The position numbers and the translations under genes are program-made. 64,000 bases of DNA from Malaya genurostris (taxonomy: Eukaryota > Arthropoda > Insecta > Diptera > Culicidae), in contig NC_080572.1 in the NCBI RefSeq assembly GCF_030247185.1, positions 217,463,435-217,527,434 of the forward strand, given 5' to 3'. The notes below the pieces were generated by a model. That model was not told the origin of the DNA. It was given only the letters and a program-made list of their open reading frames with translations, and did not search any database. Shown in pieces: positions 23,090-37,149 of the stretch. Every line of letters starts with the position of its first letter. The first letter of the stretch is position 1.

Positions 23090-24817
23090 GTGAAATGAAA
23101 CGAATTGTAGCAGATCATGTTAGAATATGGCTTTCCGACTAAGCTGATTAGACTGATTCGTGCGAAGCTCGATCATGATGATGATGATGATGGTCCCGCC
23201 TCATACCCCTACAAAGGTGTGAGCTGGACGATTTATCTAAATGATACACGATTTATCTAAATGATGATGATACATCACATATTTTACCCAGTTAACTAAA
23301 TATAAAACGATCTGGTTAATCCAGCAGGCATAGAGTAAAGTACAACTGAGAACAAGAAAACATTCAAATATTTCAAATATTTATTCAAATATTAGTGTTT
23401 TCAAGCAAATTTGCTACCCGGGAAGATCCTTGAACAAATGTTCGATTCCTGATTTGATCAGACAGTAGTTCACCTGGCTCTTCCCGCCGGACCAGTTCAT
23501 AGCTACAAACATCAGCTACGATGGAGTAACGATACTGCGGATGAGCAGAGCCAAGCCCAACTCCATCAACAACTTCCGATTCCGATTATTTCCGAAAAAC
23601 AATCAATAATTTTAATTTTTTTAGGATTATCGTTCAACAAATTAAATTCCAATGTTTTGCATGATAAAAAGCATCATTCGAACAAAATTTTGTAATTTTT
23701 TCGTGGCAAAATATTGAGAAATTAGTCGGTGAAGAGGTATTTTTGAGGACGCTTCTAAAAATCATGATTTGCGGTGTCCACTGTATCCCAGCGCAGACTA
23801 ATCAGAAGTGAATAAATGAAATCAAGTTTTCCTAGACCCCAACGTTTCTGTTTGATTTTTTTACACTTTTTCAAATTTTTGGTGGTTGTTCAAAGTGAAA
23901 ACTACGATTTTTCACAAAAAAATCCGCCATTTTGTTGCTGTTTAACCTCCCCAAAGTAACAAAACCGAAATGGAAAACGTTGGGGTCTGGTTTTGTTATA
24001 ATGAAACATTTCAATAATGTTTTGTCAAATTTTGAAGTCAATCGAAGTAGAAATCTTGGGCCTGTGCGCCGAGCTCTTGCTTCTTCCCAGAATGAGATAA
24101 CCCTAGATAAAGGCCCATAACTTCCAGAGTCTCGTTCAAATATGTTGAAATGTTTTACTATAAGATAATAATAAATGATTTTCCAAAAGTGTTAGACCTT
24201 ACCCGGCCCTTAAAGGAACCATGCCGGATTTTTGTTGCTGCGATGATATCCGTCTCTCTTTGATGGCACTGATTGAATCGTGTGAAGAGTTGCTAGAGAA
24301 CGTTATTTGATACGATAAAAGCCATCCTTGCTTTCGGTAAGCTCACACTACTGCAGGGATGGATTAATAGAACCACATTCGTGACTGACATCGCCCGTGG
24401 GGTTAGTAGTGATTTTGACAATCATTTTAATGTCCTACGACAACGGTACGAACAACCCATGATCCTTGTAGTTTTTTTTCAAGAGTGTCATTTCTTAATC
24501 CACCTGGTGGTGTGATAATGCCTCTCTCTTATCATCAGTCTCATTCAATCATTTTTGTTTTCATTTAAATAATTTTTGGCACGAATTTTGGCTGACTGTT
24601 GACAGAAATTTAATCCGATTTATCTCAACGTCACAAAACCAGGCAAAACTGTTTCTGACAAATCACGCGTGAATCGTGTATTGTGTCATTGTCAAAATTG
24701 TTCAGTTTGATCTATAATTTAATCATGAATCGACTTACGAACTAACAACGCTTGTAAATACTATCAAAATTTATGCCCGGTTAAGAGAGTGTTTATCGAA
24801 AAATTGTTTCCAGCGAC
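23090..24817. other. No gene seen
   Basis: It contains a short GATGATGATGATGATG run (23175-23190) and the CCACCTGGTGGTGTGATAAT tail block at 24492-24530. The remainder is anonymous. Confidence 0.45.
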
Positions 24818-25210
24818 AAAGTTCCCAAAAAAGTCACTGTTTGGTGTGGATTATGGGCCGGTGGTATCATCGAGCTGTACTTCTTCGAAGACAAAGATGG
24901 GCGGAGCGTTACTGTGAATGGCGAGCGCTACCTTTTATTTTACCAAAATGAAAGAATTGAACATGACTGACGTGTGGTTTCAACAAGACGGTGCTACATC
25001 CCACACAGCACGCGGAACAATGACTAAATTAAGAGCTGCCACCGGTGAACACCTTTTGGGCCCGTCAATTGGCCGTCATGTTAAGGCTCATGTCTCAGGA
25101 TAAACCAGCAACGATTAATACACTGGAAGCGATCTAAAGCGAAGTCGCGGCCAACATTTGTATGAAATCATCTTCAACATTAAATTATATTCATCGTTCT
25201 ATCGGTTCTA
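24818..25210 (+). pseudogene. Tc1/mariner-superfamily transposase fragment
   Basis: KVPKKVTVWCGLWAGGIIE, then ELYFFEDKDGRSVTVNGERY, followed after a frameshift by MTDVWFQQDGATSHTARGTM. The tail, after another frameshift, reads QDKPATINTLEAI. It is the C-terminal catalytic part of a DDE transposase as in insect mariner-like families. The QQDGAT Asp is present, but the segment with the last acid is deleted between GEHL and VKAHV. Confidence 0.75.
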
Positions 25211-27649
25211 TATTATTATTTAAAATCAAATCCTATACCTCCTAAAAATCATCTTTTAAATCAATACGCGGTTGGAAGAATATAAAAATGAAAATGTTTA
25301 TTTTCTCGGTGATCTGAGTAATTTGATGTCTTTGCGATAGTTTCTCATTTCGATCATGTGAAGATTTTTTTTAAGTGATAAGTCATGTTACAAAACTTAC
25401 TGTAAAGACACAGAAATGTAATGAAAATTATTTTTTTTTGTTTTCTTTAAATAGCATGGTCTATATTTTCTAAACTATATGAGATAGAGAATTTATGTCT
25501 TCGGAAAAGTTATTGAATTTGAGTTTGTCTAACATATTACCGATGACATAAAAACTAATTTTGTTCAAATTAAAAAGATAGACTTTTTTGAGTCTTCACA
25601 GTGTCGGGTCGTAAACGATTTTTCAAAATGTACAAAATCGTGAATTTTGGAACATGGCTTGTCACTTGAAAAGAATCTTCAACTTTTGGCTAATTAAAAT
25701 TTTATTCATTTTCACGTTGTCTATATTATATGTTATATATTATTCGAAGTTTCTTTTCTGTGTTGTATGCAACTGTCAATTCGGTTTTTTGAGAGGCCGT
25801 TGAAATGTTTTGATCATTGTCAGAACAGCTGACTATACGTATACATACGGCGGCATGTTCAAGATAGAGGTCCGTCAGTAAATATGGTAAACAAGACCAA
25901 CGGACGGCAAGATAAACGACATCAAAGCATCAAAATGCAATTCATTCGCACGCGGGAAACACGTTCCCGATAACCGATATCAGGTATCATTTTGTCAGGT
26001 TGAAATTATTGCACTCAGTTACTAAGGAGGTATAGCGTTCGGCACCAGCCAGTGGGTGAGCATATTGTTCGATTGAAAGATAATTTGTTTAAATCCTCTA
26101 CCGAGGTTGCTAATCCTTTCTGATATGAATGACTGAACGCAAACAATCGGATAAGGGTAACTTAGTTTGGAAAACCCGTTGGAATGGAAAAACCGGATAA
26201 AAACATTGAGCTTAGCTTAGCTTAGTTGACCGCCTTGGAGTTTCCCGTGATTGACCAGAAACTGATTGAAATTGCATATAGAACCAAATGCATGATCCCT
26301 GGGAGTAGTAGTTCATGCTTAACATGTGACCTAAACTGGTTTAGAGCATGAAATGATTTTAAATAGCCTGGTAAATTTCTACGCAATACAGGTTTTTTTA
26401 AACTTATACTTGTTTTTTTCTCAATCTCTAGGCTGCCAGTTACCGAGAGAGAAATATGGAATTATATTAATTAACACCCAGACATTTCACTTAAAGTAAA
26501 GCAAGACTTAAAGAGTTCAGACTTGGGCATTAGAAGGATCCGAAACCTACTTAGACTCTATCAATTGTGAATCTTCCGGACAGATCCGAAATTCCGGGTT
26601 GGAGTGCATATCCAACGTTTAGTTATAGAATCTTAGAAGCTGAAATTGGCTAGTCAAGAAATTAGTTCCAGAATTAGGATTCAATTTCACAGTCATAGTT
26701 TTTATTCCTGAATCTGTCAATCTGGAACTAAATTCAGAAACTGAAGTCTGAAACTAAATCTTAAACCTGAATTTAAGTTCAGAATTAGGTGGACCAGAAA
26801 TCAGTTTTAGAATTAAGCTCTAGAATTTAATCAAAAATTCAGTTTTCTGCTGCTTCTGGTTGAAGGCGACTGCGCACCACGACGTCCGAATTACGAATAT
26901 GAGCACGACCTGAGCGTGTGAGTTTCCAGTAGAACATCAGAACTTATATGTGCCTGACTACATCAGAAACGTCGGCTCGGGTACGAGAAATGCAAATAAG
27001 CGTGATGAGTTTTCTTCATTGTTTCCAAGAGTTAGAGAAGCCTTAGGTTTTGAGATATTTATCGTTATCTTGCACTTTTGTAAATTTAATCACAAATTGC
27101 TGATGGCATATAAAAAGAATTATGCTGCTACGTTTAGTACAAACATTTTGAAATAGTAAAGTGAGAGGTATACACGCTAAAATAACATATTTTGTCATTT
27201 ACGTCACTAATACCATTATCTCCGTAAATATAAATGACAGCCATTTGATCTTCGAACTTGATCAATGATCAAATAGTAGCTGTACGAAGATGTGATCGTA
27301 AAGTTAATGCGGACCAATGCATTTCTACACTGCTATGAGGCGCAACCCTGACATTTACAATTTACAAAATCGGATGTCTGCTGTAGTAGGTGAAATAATC
27401 ACGACAGAAAGTTAGTGTTAAAAGGGCGTCAGGCAAGAATACTAGCATGAGCATGTGGCTCATTATTTATTCATCTAACCGTGAAATTATTTATTCATTA
27501 AAATATTAATAAATCACTAGTATTAACAACCGTAAGAAAATGTTAAACATTCGTTTGTCAATAAAATGCGTACATTAAGAGTGCAAGAATAAAAGTTATT
27601 TGGCTACTATAAACTAATTCAGTTGACAAAATGCAATAGAATCGGAGGT
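25211..27649. other. No gene seen
   Basis: Besides the phrase repeat at 26560-26860, this is anonymous AT-rich DNA. There are short frames without motifs. Confidence 0.5.
26560..26860. repeat. Short GAATTCAG-phrase repeat
   Basis: The sequence has the same phrase composition as the 46.8-kb repeat (CAGAATTAGG, CTGAATTTAAGTTCAG, GAAACTGAAGTCTGAAACT). It has no gene content. Confidence 0.5.
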
Positions 27650-28720
27650 AGCACCTTACCGTAAAAAGAGAGTTTTGCTGAGCTAACGAACAGTAGCTTT
27701 TAAACGAGTCCAAGTTTGTGAAAATCGACCATCTTCGAGAAATTTGAACGGTAAAAAAATCTTCGAAAGGTGCTCACACACAGACATTTTACTATCTCTT
27801 TGAGCTGAATCGAACAGTTTTCCGGTTTCCGAGACTCCGTTCGAAAGTTGGAGCTTCCAGCAAGAACTGCAAAAAGTTATATCAAAAGTGATGCACTTGT
27901 TTTGATAGATTACTTCAACTTAAATTGATTACCTGGGAGCTCCATACTAAAACGAATCCAAATACTGCAGAGTCAATGCCAGAAAACTAACTCCAACTTA
28001 CCATTGAAATATTACTAATGGAAAACTTTTTTTTCTTTGAATCTGAATTTGCATTTTGTATAGAAACAACAAAGTTTTTTTCGACATGCTAGCCTTGAAA
28101 CCTTAGAAACAGTTTTGAGAAAAAGCTAGAAGATTTTTTCTGTTTTTTTTGTATGGTCGCTCTAAATGACGGGTTGTTACGGAATCGGAAGCCAGATCTG
28201 GACAAGATTGTGCATCAATTAATGGAACTATAATACTGTTCATTTGAGTCTAAGTTTGTGAAAATCGGTTAAGCCGTTTCTAAGAAATTGAAGAAATTTC
28301 TGGTTTGGAGTTAATGAACATTTTCCCCGGTACTGAAACCAGAAACAGAGATCTGGTATACTCAAAATCATTTTATTTGGTCATAGGATAGTTAAAAATA
28401 TTTTGCTCGATTTTTTGTATAGACACTCTTGAACTTAAAATTTTCATGCTGATCAGCGTGTTATTTGGAAACCGGAGGTCAAAATTCGGATAAAATTCAA
28501 CAGGTTTCTATGGGATTGTAAGATCTTTCATTTGAACTTAAACTTACAAAGATCGAATGGTCTCTGAGTAAATGGAGTACATTTTTTAAATATTTTTTTT
28601 TAATTTTGAACCTTTTTTGATCCGGATAAAACTCAATGGCAAGCTATGGGACCAAGAGACCTTTCATTTGAATATTAATTTCTGATTCGGCTTAGAGATG
28701 ACACTTTGATCGTTCAAAAC
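27650..28720 (+). repeat. Old degenerate copy of the 157-bp repeat family
   Basis: Phrases such as CCAAGTTTGTGAAAATCG, AACCGGAGGTCAAAATTCGG and GACCTTTCATTTGAATATTA are diverged relatives of the units at 56.1-57.1 kb, in about four or five periods. It abuts the TSD of hAT copy B on its right. Confidence 0.55.
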
Positions 28721-28801
28721 ATCGCATTCAGGGCCGGTGAACCATGTAAAACTCAGGTGGGTAATTTTTAATACCGTGGTAACGACCCACTTTTTAAAGT
28801 A

Positions 28802-29659
28802 CACTAAAACCTCAATTTACGCGAACCTCATTTACACGAATTTAATTCACCCGGCTTTTTTCACGCGTTTTTTTTTTCTCGAAATAACGCGATTTTTTAT
28901 TTAATTTACGCGATGATCGCGTAAAAAAAGGTTTTTTCATAATGATGGAAATTTCAATTTATTATATTACAAAACAATCTAACATACTTCAGGAAATTAA
29001 ATATTATGAAATGTACATTAATGAATTGTTTAATTTCAAAGAATCTAAATAAGAGCGTGGGCATCCAAGAATTATCTGGAAAACAAATATTGTATATAAT
29101 CGCTTTTATATAACTATTAAGTGCGGTATGTACTCGTAGTACCATTTAAAGAAAAATGGACATACTGTGATAAGAACTTGCTCATTCAGAACCTCCTCGG
29201 AAAAGGCCTCAAGGTCTACCAACGTAACCGATGATCCAGCCGAAAACTTAAGATCTGTTTTCACTGAAGTTCTTGAACGACTGGGAACCTACCTGGAACA
29301 GCTAAAAATAAACAAGTAAACAATGTGTAGCTCAAAAGTTTAAACTACAAACAAAACATGTATTAGCCGTTGTAGTTTTTGTTGTGAGACAGTGTAGTTC
29401 CTAAGGTCAGTATTCCAAGTAATTCTTGGATCTTGGAACATCTCTTAAGCATTTCCAAAGTCACAGAACATACTCAGAAGGTCCTCAGGCGCTAAAGCAT
29501 TGGACGTAGTAGGATTGTTCATGTTATTTACACTAAAATCAAATGAAATTTGAAAAACATTTTTTTCCCGAAAAATTTGAAATAACGCGATGTTTTATTT
29601 AATTTACGCGAAATTTTATTCACGCACCCCGGCTCTGCGCGTAAATTGAGGTTCCAGTG
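28802..29659. mobile_element. TA-flanked TIR element (MITE) inside hAT copy B
   Basis: The inverted termini are CACTAAAACCTCAATTTACG and CACTGGAACCTCAATTTACG, with two mismatches in about 22 bp. TA lies on both sides (28800-28801 and 29660-29661). The length is 858 bp and no transposase is present. The TIR resembles that of the 14.1-kb MITE, so both probably use the same Tc1/mariner or pogo-type enzyme. Confidence 0.78.
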
Positions 29660-30149
29660 TACTCCTTTGTTCTAACGTAAATTATATTTATCCCTTAAAA
29701 GTGCAAGGTCGTTTTTTTTTCTTAATATTTTGTTTCTATAAAACATTGCATGTAACGAAGAACTACCCAACTAGTTTCAATACAAAGGCAGCAGGCTTTC
29801 GTGATCCGTTTTAACTTATTCGTGTCTGCGAATTTTCATAATTTTTTTTTTTGAGAATTTTTCAGGTCATCCAGCATTTAATCGAATACAAAGAAACGAC
29901 CGATCTTCAATCAAAATGTGGCGCGAGTCGAACGAAGCATAAATCAAATCCATGAACAGTCCAGCCGCTGATGTACATAACGCATTGATCAATAAGTCCC
30001 GGGACTGACCCTAGAGATGACGTTTGTTATGTCGAACTAATCTCATTTTTCGGAAGTACCAACCTTCAGAGAACATGTGTCAAATTTTCCCTTCAATAGC
30101 ATCACAAACACTGAATATAAGACGTTACATATAAGCGGTGTTACTAATT

Positions 30150-30960
30150 TAATTAAGAAAAATGGAAATAACGATAAAACATTGATAAAACCGTGTATTG
30201 ATAAAACATAGCTTTTTAAAGGGGAAAAAACAGCGTAAACCCAGCACTAAAGACTTGTGGTATTCTGATTTTGAACGTGGCCAAATAAAACAGTCAACCG
30301 GAAAAAAAATTAAGCAAGTTTTCTTAAAGTTCATTAGATTAGATGTGTTGAGATGGTTAGCACATAAACTGGAAGTTCTTTTACGATCTTGTGCGAAAAT
30401 CTGGGCATAAAAAAAATCTTTTCCAAATGGATGCCGCATTTGCTCTCAATGCGTTTGTATGAAGCAATGGACGAAACATGGATCCACTATTTTTATCTGG
30501 AGTCATACCAGTATTCATACTGGAAAAGTCACCCGAAAACGTACCAGGTAGTTGAACAATCATGGCGTCTGTTTTTTAGATGCTCGGGATAACATTAATA
30601 TCGACTACCTTGAGCTAGAAAGTACCTACAAAAGTGATCATTACATTGATTTATTGATGCGTTTGAAGTGCGAAATCGTAAAAAACAGCCTCATTAGATG
30701 AACCAAAAAATCACCGTTAATCAACACAATGCATCGTGAAATAAGTCAATGAAAATATTAAACGAATTGGGCTGCAATCTGTTTCCTCACTCACCTTATT
30801 CACAATAACCTAGCCCCAGTGACTACTTGTCCTTTACTGATCAGAAAAAGACACGCAAGTGAAAAATATTTGGCTCAAACGAGACAGTCATCACTACAAC
30901 TGAAGTCTATCTTCAGGTCATTGACAAATAATTTTATAAGGATGGAGTCTATTCGATACT
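30150..30960 (+). pseudogene. Decayed mariner transposase inside hAT copy B
   Basis: Plus-strand fragments include KDLWYSDFERGQ, a degraded DNA-binding part, MDETWIHYFYLESYQ (intact first catalytic Asp block), a broken region where the NQHNAPxx block should be, and PHSPYSQ-like remains followed by NLAPVTTCPLL. There are many stops and frameshifts. It is clearly the same ancestral copy as the one in hAT copy A, because the flanking element sequence also matches. Confidence 0.72.
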
Positions 30961-31881
30961 GAATCTTGTTTTGCATGAGTAATTTTATTAAATGCGAACG
31001 CACTCATTGAAACCCAGAAATCTTATGAAAACCGTCTACAGACGAAGCTGTCTTATTTGCTAAAGGAAACCATGACAATGATTTTCATTCCTAACTGAAG
31101 TTCCAATCACAAATTATCTGAAATATGGGCAGAAATATTTCCAAGCAGTTTGTGTGATGTTTGTATTTGTGATATTGAAAATCAATTCAAAATGATTGAG
31201 ATATTAATGTTCAAAACCTGTTTGTACGGTATTATTTTCTGTATTTTGAATTTGCACACCGGTGTAGAAAACATAAACGTAGTCCTACGTCAAAAGATTT
31301 TGTGTGATTTTATTTATGTGAAAATATAGAAGCTGAGACGAGACAAGTATCTTAGTATCTCAGCTTTCACTTTATACCAAAGGAGTCGAGCTTAAACATC
31401 TGCCGGAAAAATCCCGATAAAACACTTCTACCATTCACTATTAGATTCGTCAAAGCTACCAGAAGTTGTTACTTTCTATTGCATTCTTCTTTTGCCGGTT
31501 CGGATAGTAAAGGTTAAAAGACCTTTATCGGTACTTTCCGGTATATCGGAGACTTGAGTGGTTTGCATTGATGAGATGCTTAAGCTCGGCTGGAAGGGGA
31601 AAGTTAAGTTACTAAAAGATTTCTGCTTGCTCAAAAAGGATCATTTCATCAAGTCTCATCTTAATAAATATATTGTTGAAAAAATTCACATCCTTGCTCT
31701 ACGTTGAGAACTAGCATTCTATAATTTGGATTTTATTTATTATTCCGAATTACAATAATAAGACTAATGTTACCGTTGTTTTTCGCTCGAAATTTCAGGT
31801 GGGTAATTACCCACCTTTGGAATTTTCGGGTGGTTAGTACTACCCACCGTACTCACCTCTTTCATCGGCTCTGATCGCATT

Positions 31882-32174
31882 GATGATTGACTCATCCACC
31901 GCGTAGATCTGATTTGTCTCACATCAAAAATCAATTTCGTGGACAACGTTTTTCGTTGTTTGAAGGTTGATATATTCGAAACGCATATTTTGGTACCAGT
32001 TTCTTTGGAGTGTGAAAAGGAACCAGAAAATGGTTAAATCACATGCAAAAGTGCAATTCACTTCTTCATGGAGAATATTTTGGAAAACAATACAACAACC
32101 GTTTGTTTCAAATTGTTCAATTCAAAACTCATTGAGCACCTTTCGCAAAATTTAAATTTGTGTTATTCACAGAA
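31882..32174. other. Short anonymous stretch
   Basis: This is the flank between hAT copy B and the third retroposon. There are no features. Confidence 0.5.
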
Positions 32175-32189
32175 TGTGACAAATGTGAT

Positions 32190-32952
32190 TAGAGAGAAAG
32201 CAGTTGGCATCACTGGGAGTACGATGCGGTGTCTAAGTGTTGCTCTCAAAATAGTCTAATTTCAATGTGTTTTTTTATACGTATAGTTAAAGATTTGGTC
32301 GAAACAGTTATTTTGAGTGATAGTGCGGGTGTGACAAGTGAATGCTATTTATTGAATAATGTTGATTCGCAAAACTAGAAATGCTCAAGCGGTGGAAACT
32401 GGAACGGTGGAATTTACCGCCCCAAAATTCAACGATGTTTGCCTGTTAACCGTTCGAAGCGCCGTCTGCATATCATTGTCGGTGTTATCAGATTTCTATG
32501 GAATGTTTTAAAATCTATAAGTTTACCGTGTTATTCAAGCTGAAAATCAAAAATTGGTCTGTAGCAAACCCATTCGCGAGTGTTTGTTTAATTTTATTTT
32601 ATCCGTAGTCGTATTTCTTCTCGCGTTGTTAACAGCGTTGTTAACAGCGAATAGGAGAAAAAAGAGTTTCGAAAATCAACTTTTGTTGAGATTATATTGT
32701 TTACCAAAATATATCCGGATCTCTTTCCCTACCTACTAACACATCTCCTATCTCGTGACACCCGCGGTCTCTAGAAACAGCGAGTATCGGATTAACATTC
32801 CTTCCTTTTCCTCAGTAGCACAGCCTGTGAGAGAGTGGGTATGTACAGTGAAAATGATGTACCTCTTCCAAGCTTCATTTTCTTGGATCATTGTACATTT
32901 CCACTCATTCGGTCATTCGCGAACTACGTAACTACGGGCGATCAACACATAT
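32190..32952 (+). mobile_element. Retroposon, third related copy
   Basis: Most of the length matches the 8.86-kb copy, in the same order. Shared blocks include a start near GTACGATGCGGTGTC, the TGATAGTGCGGGTGTGACAA region, the 5' half with AACGATGTTTGCCTG, and the 3' half with CTCTAGAAACAGCGAGTATC. A 15-bp flanking duplication with one mismatch is at 32175-32189 and 32953-32967. It has no long 3' tail, so the tail may have been lost. Confidence 0.65.
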
Positions 32953-32967
32953 TGTGACAAATTTGAT

Positions 32968-33638
32968 AAATTACAATGAATTTTTGCTAAACCAAAAACA
33001 AAAAGGAGCTTAGGCAATGATTAACGTAGGCAACGATGTTTATTTAGAATACCACTTAAGATAAAAATGCAGCTTTCAGTGCGATAGCTTCGAATCTACA
33101 ATCTGATTTCGGATCAAATAAAAAGACCGTTTACAGTTTGATTGTATAACTGTTCTATACGTGAATTGCTGCACCATGCAACCAAATTATACAACTCAAT
33201 CGTCGAAATAATCAGTTCGATTGTGGTTTTTAAATTCACACGGCAACAGGTCAGTGCAGTGGTTCAAAATTAGCATTTGTTTTCAGTTTTCGCTTGTGCT
33301 AAAGTCAACAGCTTACCTGTTCGATTGCCTTTGTTTAGATTATAAATGTATTTTTTTGTGCTGATAAAACTCGGTGCTCTTCGATCGTTTCCGTCGTCGT
33401 TCGGGAACTCTGTGCCATCCGTTTCGGAAGAGGTATTATAATATGATCCGATAACGTTTTATGAAGAAACGGAAGATTTTGTACTTACTTCACATATTTT
33501 TGTTTATTTTTCAAATTATTATACGTATCAGATAAAAACTTCTTATTACTCGTATTCTCGATTATTACATTTTTTTGGTTTCTAGACAAGAATTCCCATA
33601 AATTTAAACGTAGTAAAAAAAATTCGGTTGAATTCGAG
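32968..33638. other. No gene seen
   Basis: Anonymous sequence before the Transib-like element. No motif was recognised. Confidence 0.5.
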
Positions 33639-34325
33639 TGATGCACAGTGGGGGAAATGGACCAAAAACGCGACGATTTTTCTGGAGGCATGATACGGCT
33701 GACCACAAAGCACTTTTTTGTGTAAACTGGTCAGTAAAATCGATTCCATGTATTTAGAAGGACCGCACGAAACGCTATCATGTTCATTTTACTCCAAGTT
33801 CCTTTTTTATACTGCATTGTATTCATGCTTAACTATATAACATGAAACCGAAGAACTTGCAGAAGAGCGAATAGGGTGTTTCCGACGTAAAAAAGTCTAA
33901 CAAATCGATTGCATATAGTTTTATTGACAGCAGAAAGCTCGTTGCACCGTTTTACCCCATTTCTTTTCTAGTTATAATATTCAGTTGAAATATGATCTAC
34001 AATCCAAAAGCAGATCCAATGCGATCTATCAATATTGGTTCATAATACGTGCAAAACATCTGTGATCCAATTAAAAACAATGGGAATGACAGTACTAGCC
34101 TGTTTAACCCGTTTTACCCCAATTTATATCTAAAGTCGTATTTCTGGTTAAACTTTCTCTCGCATACCGAAAGCAGGTTGATTGCGGTTGATGAAAATCG
34201 ATTGATATTACGAAGAAAGACCCCACGAATCTTGTTAATCTTGTTATACCGTTTTACCCCAATTTATTCTTTAACTGAGGCTTAAGATTTTGCTCCGCAT
34301 TGAATTCATTGTAATCCTATTTTTA

Positions 34326-35165
<840 letters not shown>

Positions 35166-35876
35166 GGTTTTTCTTTGTAATATCAATCGATTTTCATCAA
35201 CCGCAATCAGCCTGCTTTCGGTATGCCAAAGAAAGTTTAACCAGAAATACGACTTATGAAATAAATTGGGGTAAAATGGGTTAAACAGGCTAGTACTGTT
35301 ATTCCCATTGTGTTTAATTGGATCACCGATGTTTCGCACGTAATATGAACCAATATTGGTAGGTCATATTGGATCTGCTTCGGGATTGTAAATCTGAATT
35401 CAACATAAAATTATATTTGTGGGAAAATTGGGGTAAAATGATGTAGCACGGAGCATGCAATAATGAACACTATCTGTAAATTATTATTTGAGGTTATATG
35501 CGAAACATAGAACTGTCTTGTTTAACCAAAATTGGTCCAAACACCGATCCGTAGAACTTTTTTTTCTGTAATTTCATGGAAGAAGATTACTAAAACAGAA
35601 TACAGTTGGTTGCGGTCAATCTTATTAAAAACAATCCAATTTTGAATTGAATTTTTTCCTGAGTTTCACAGTTAGTTTTCAAAGTAAAGTCAGAAAAAAG
35701 AGGAATTGGAGCAAAACGGGCATGATAGTGAATTTTGCGGATCTTATAACTATCATAAATCGATTCTACATAATAATTTGCATAAGAAATACTAACTTTG
35801 AAAATATTTGCTTATGTTTTTATAAAATTATTGAGCAAAGTCGCGTTTTTGATCGTTTTTTCCCCACTGTGCGATG

Positions 35877-36667
35877 GCTTGGGACATACTTTCGCAGGCT
35901 TTATTAGTTGGCCGTGAGATTTTGGAATATATCTATGGTTAAAAAATCCTCCCAAGAAACATCTGACAGTACAATCGTTGTGACGTTCGTTGTCTCCCTG
36001 ATTGCGTCTAATGCATAACGCCCATTTATTACTTTATGGGTCGAAAGAATTTGGTTATCTTCATTCTATCCAGTTATGAATGGTGAGATATCCCTGAAAC
36101 TGGGAAAAGAGTTTCCTGACTCCGAGTGTTTTATTTTATCTCTGTTTTCTTTGTTAGGATTGATTGATCTTCAGATTCTTAAATTTCAAGAAATGGTGTT
36201 ATGGTCCTGTACGTGCTAGTTGGATTTCGTTTCCGAAACTATCGGGTTTAATTTAAATTTTAAGCCGTTACTCAAAGTGATGATGCGAAACACGTACGGA
36301 GTCTTCTAAACAGATCTTAACACTTTTCCTATTTATATATTTTGTGGGTTGATATTCGAACAAATTTCCTCGTTTTACGCTACGTACAACAAAAAAAGAC
36401 TTGAATCGAACAGTTCTGTAAAAACGATCAGAATATGGCACCAAACAGAGAAAAGACAATGCTGTGAGACACTTTGACACCGATCCAGGAACAGATACTT
36501 CGGTCGCGAATCGATTGCAATTGTTACAATTAGACATTCGACGCCGTAATCTTCGAACCTATTATTTTTCGAATTCCCTATGCTAGAACTCATTATGGAT
36601 ATAACGAGCCTATTGCTAGCGTGTGCCGCATCTTTAACAAATGTTTCAATTCTTTTGACTTTCATTT
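35877..36667. other. No gene seen
   Basis: Between the Transib-like and the foldback element, short frames are open on both strands near 36270-36670. They have no recognisable motif. Confidence 0.45.
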
Positions 36668-37149
36668 ATCAGGTACAGTGTTGGCATTATCATTCTCAAA
36701 ATATCAAAAATCAGTTATTATCGCCGATAATAATTGTTGGTGATTATCACTTACAAAATCATCGCCGAACATCATGAAGAAAATCATTTGATATTCTGAG
36801 AATGATATTAGAAAACGATTATCACTTAATATCGGTGTGCGAAATTTTCAAAACATCAAATATCACCGCTGAGTATGGGGGAAATCATCACCCGTTCAAT
36901 CTCACTTTAGCGATGTTTCGTAAACTCACACATGATTATCATTCAAAAGCATTATCACGATTATCACCCATGCGCGATTTTCACTACCACATGGTGATAT
37001 TCCGTGAGGTGAGTGTGGTATTGAAAATCAATTTCAACCAAATCTTAACATGCAGTATGATTATTTTTGGAACGGGTGGTGTCGAAAATCATTGTCTGAA
37101 GTTATTTGAAATTGATGATAGTGAATTTCGGTTCGTAAAATTTTATCAA

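Larger units (their letters stand above)
28729..31873. mobile_element. hAT-like element, copy B (inverted relative to copy A)
   Basis: The ends CAGGGCCGGTGA and CATCGGCTCTG are flanked by the perfect 8-bp duplication ATCGCATT (28721-28728 and 31874-31881). Its right end matches copy A's left end in inverse orientation, and vice versa. It carries the same passenger mariner (30150-30960, plus) but lacks the retroposon found in A. Instead it has a TA-flanked MITE at 28802-29659. It is non-autonomous; no hAT transposase frame is visible. Confidence 0.85.
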
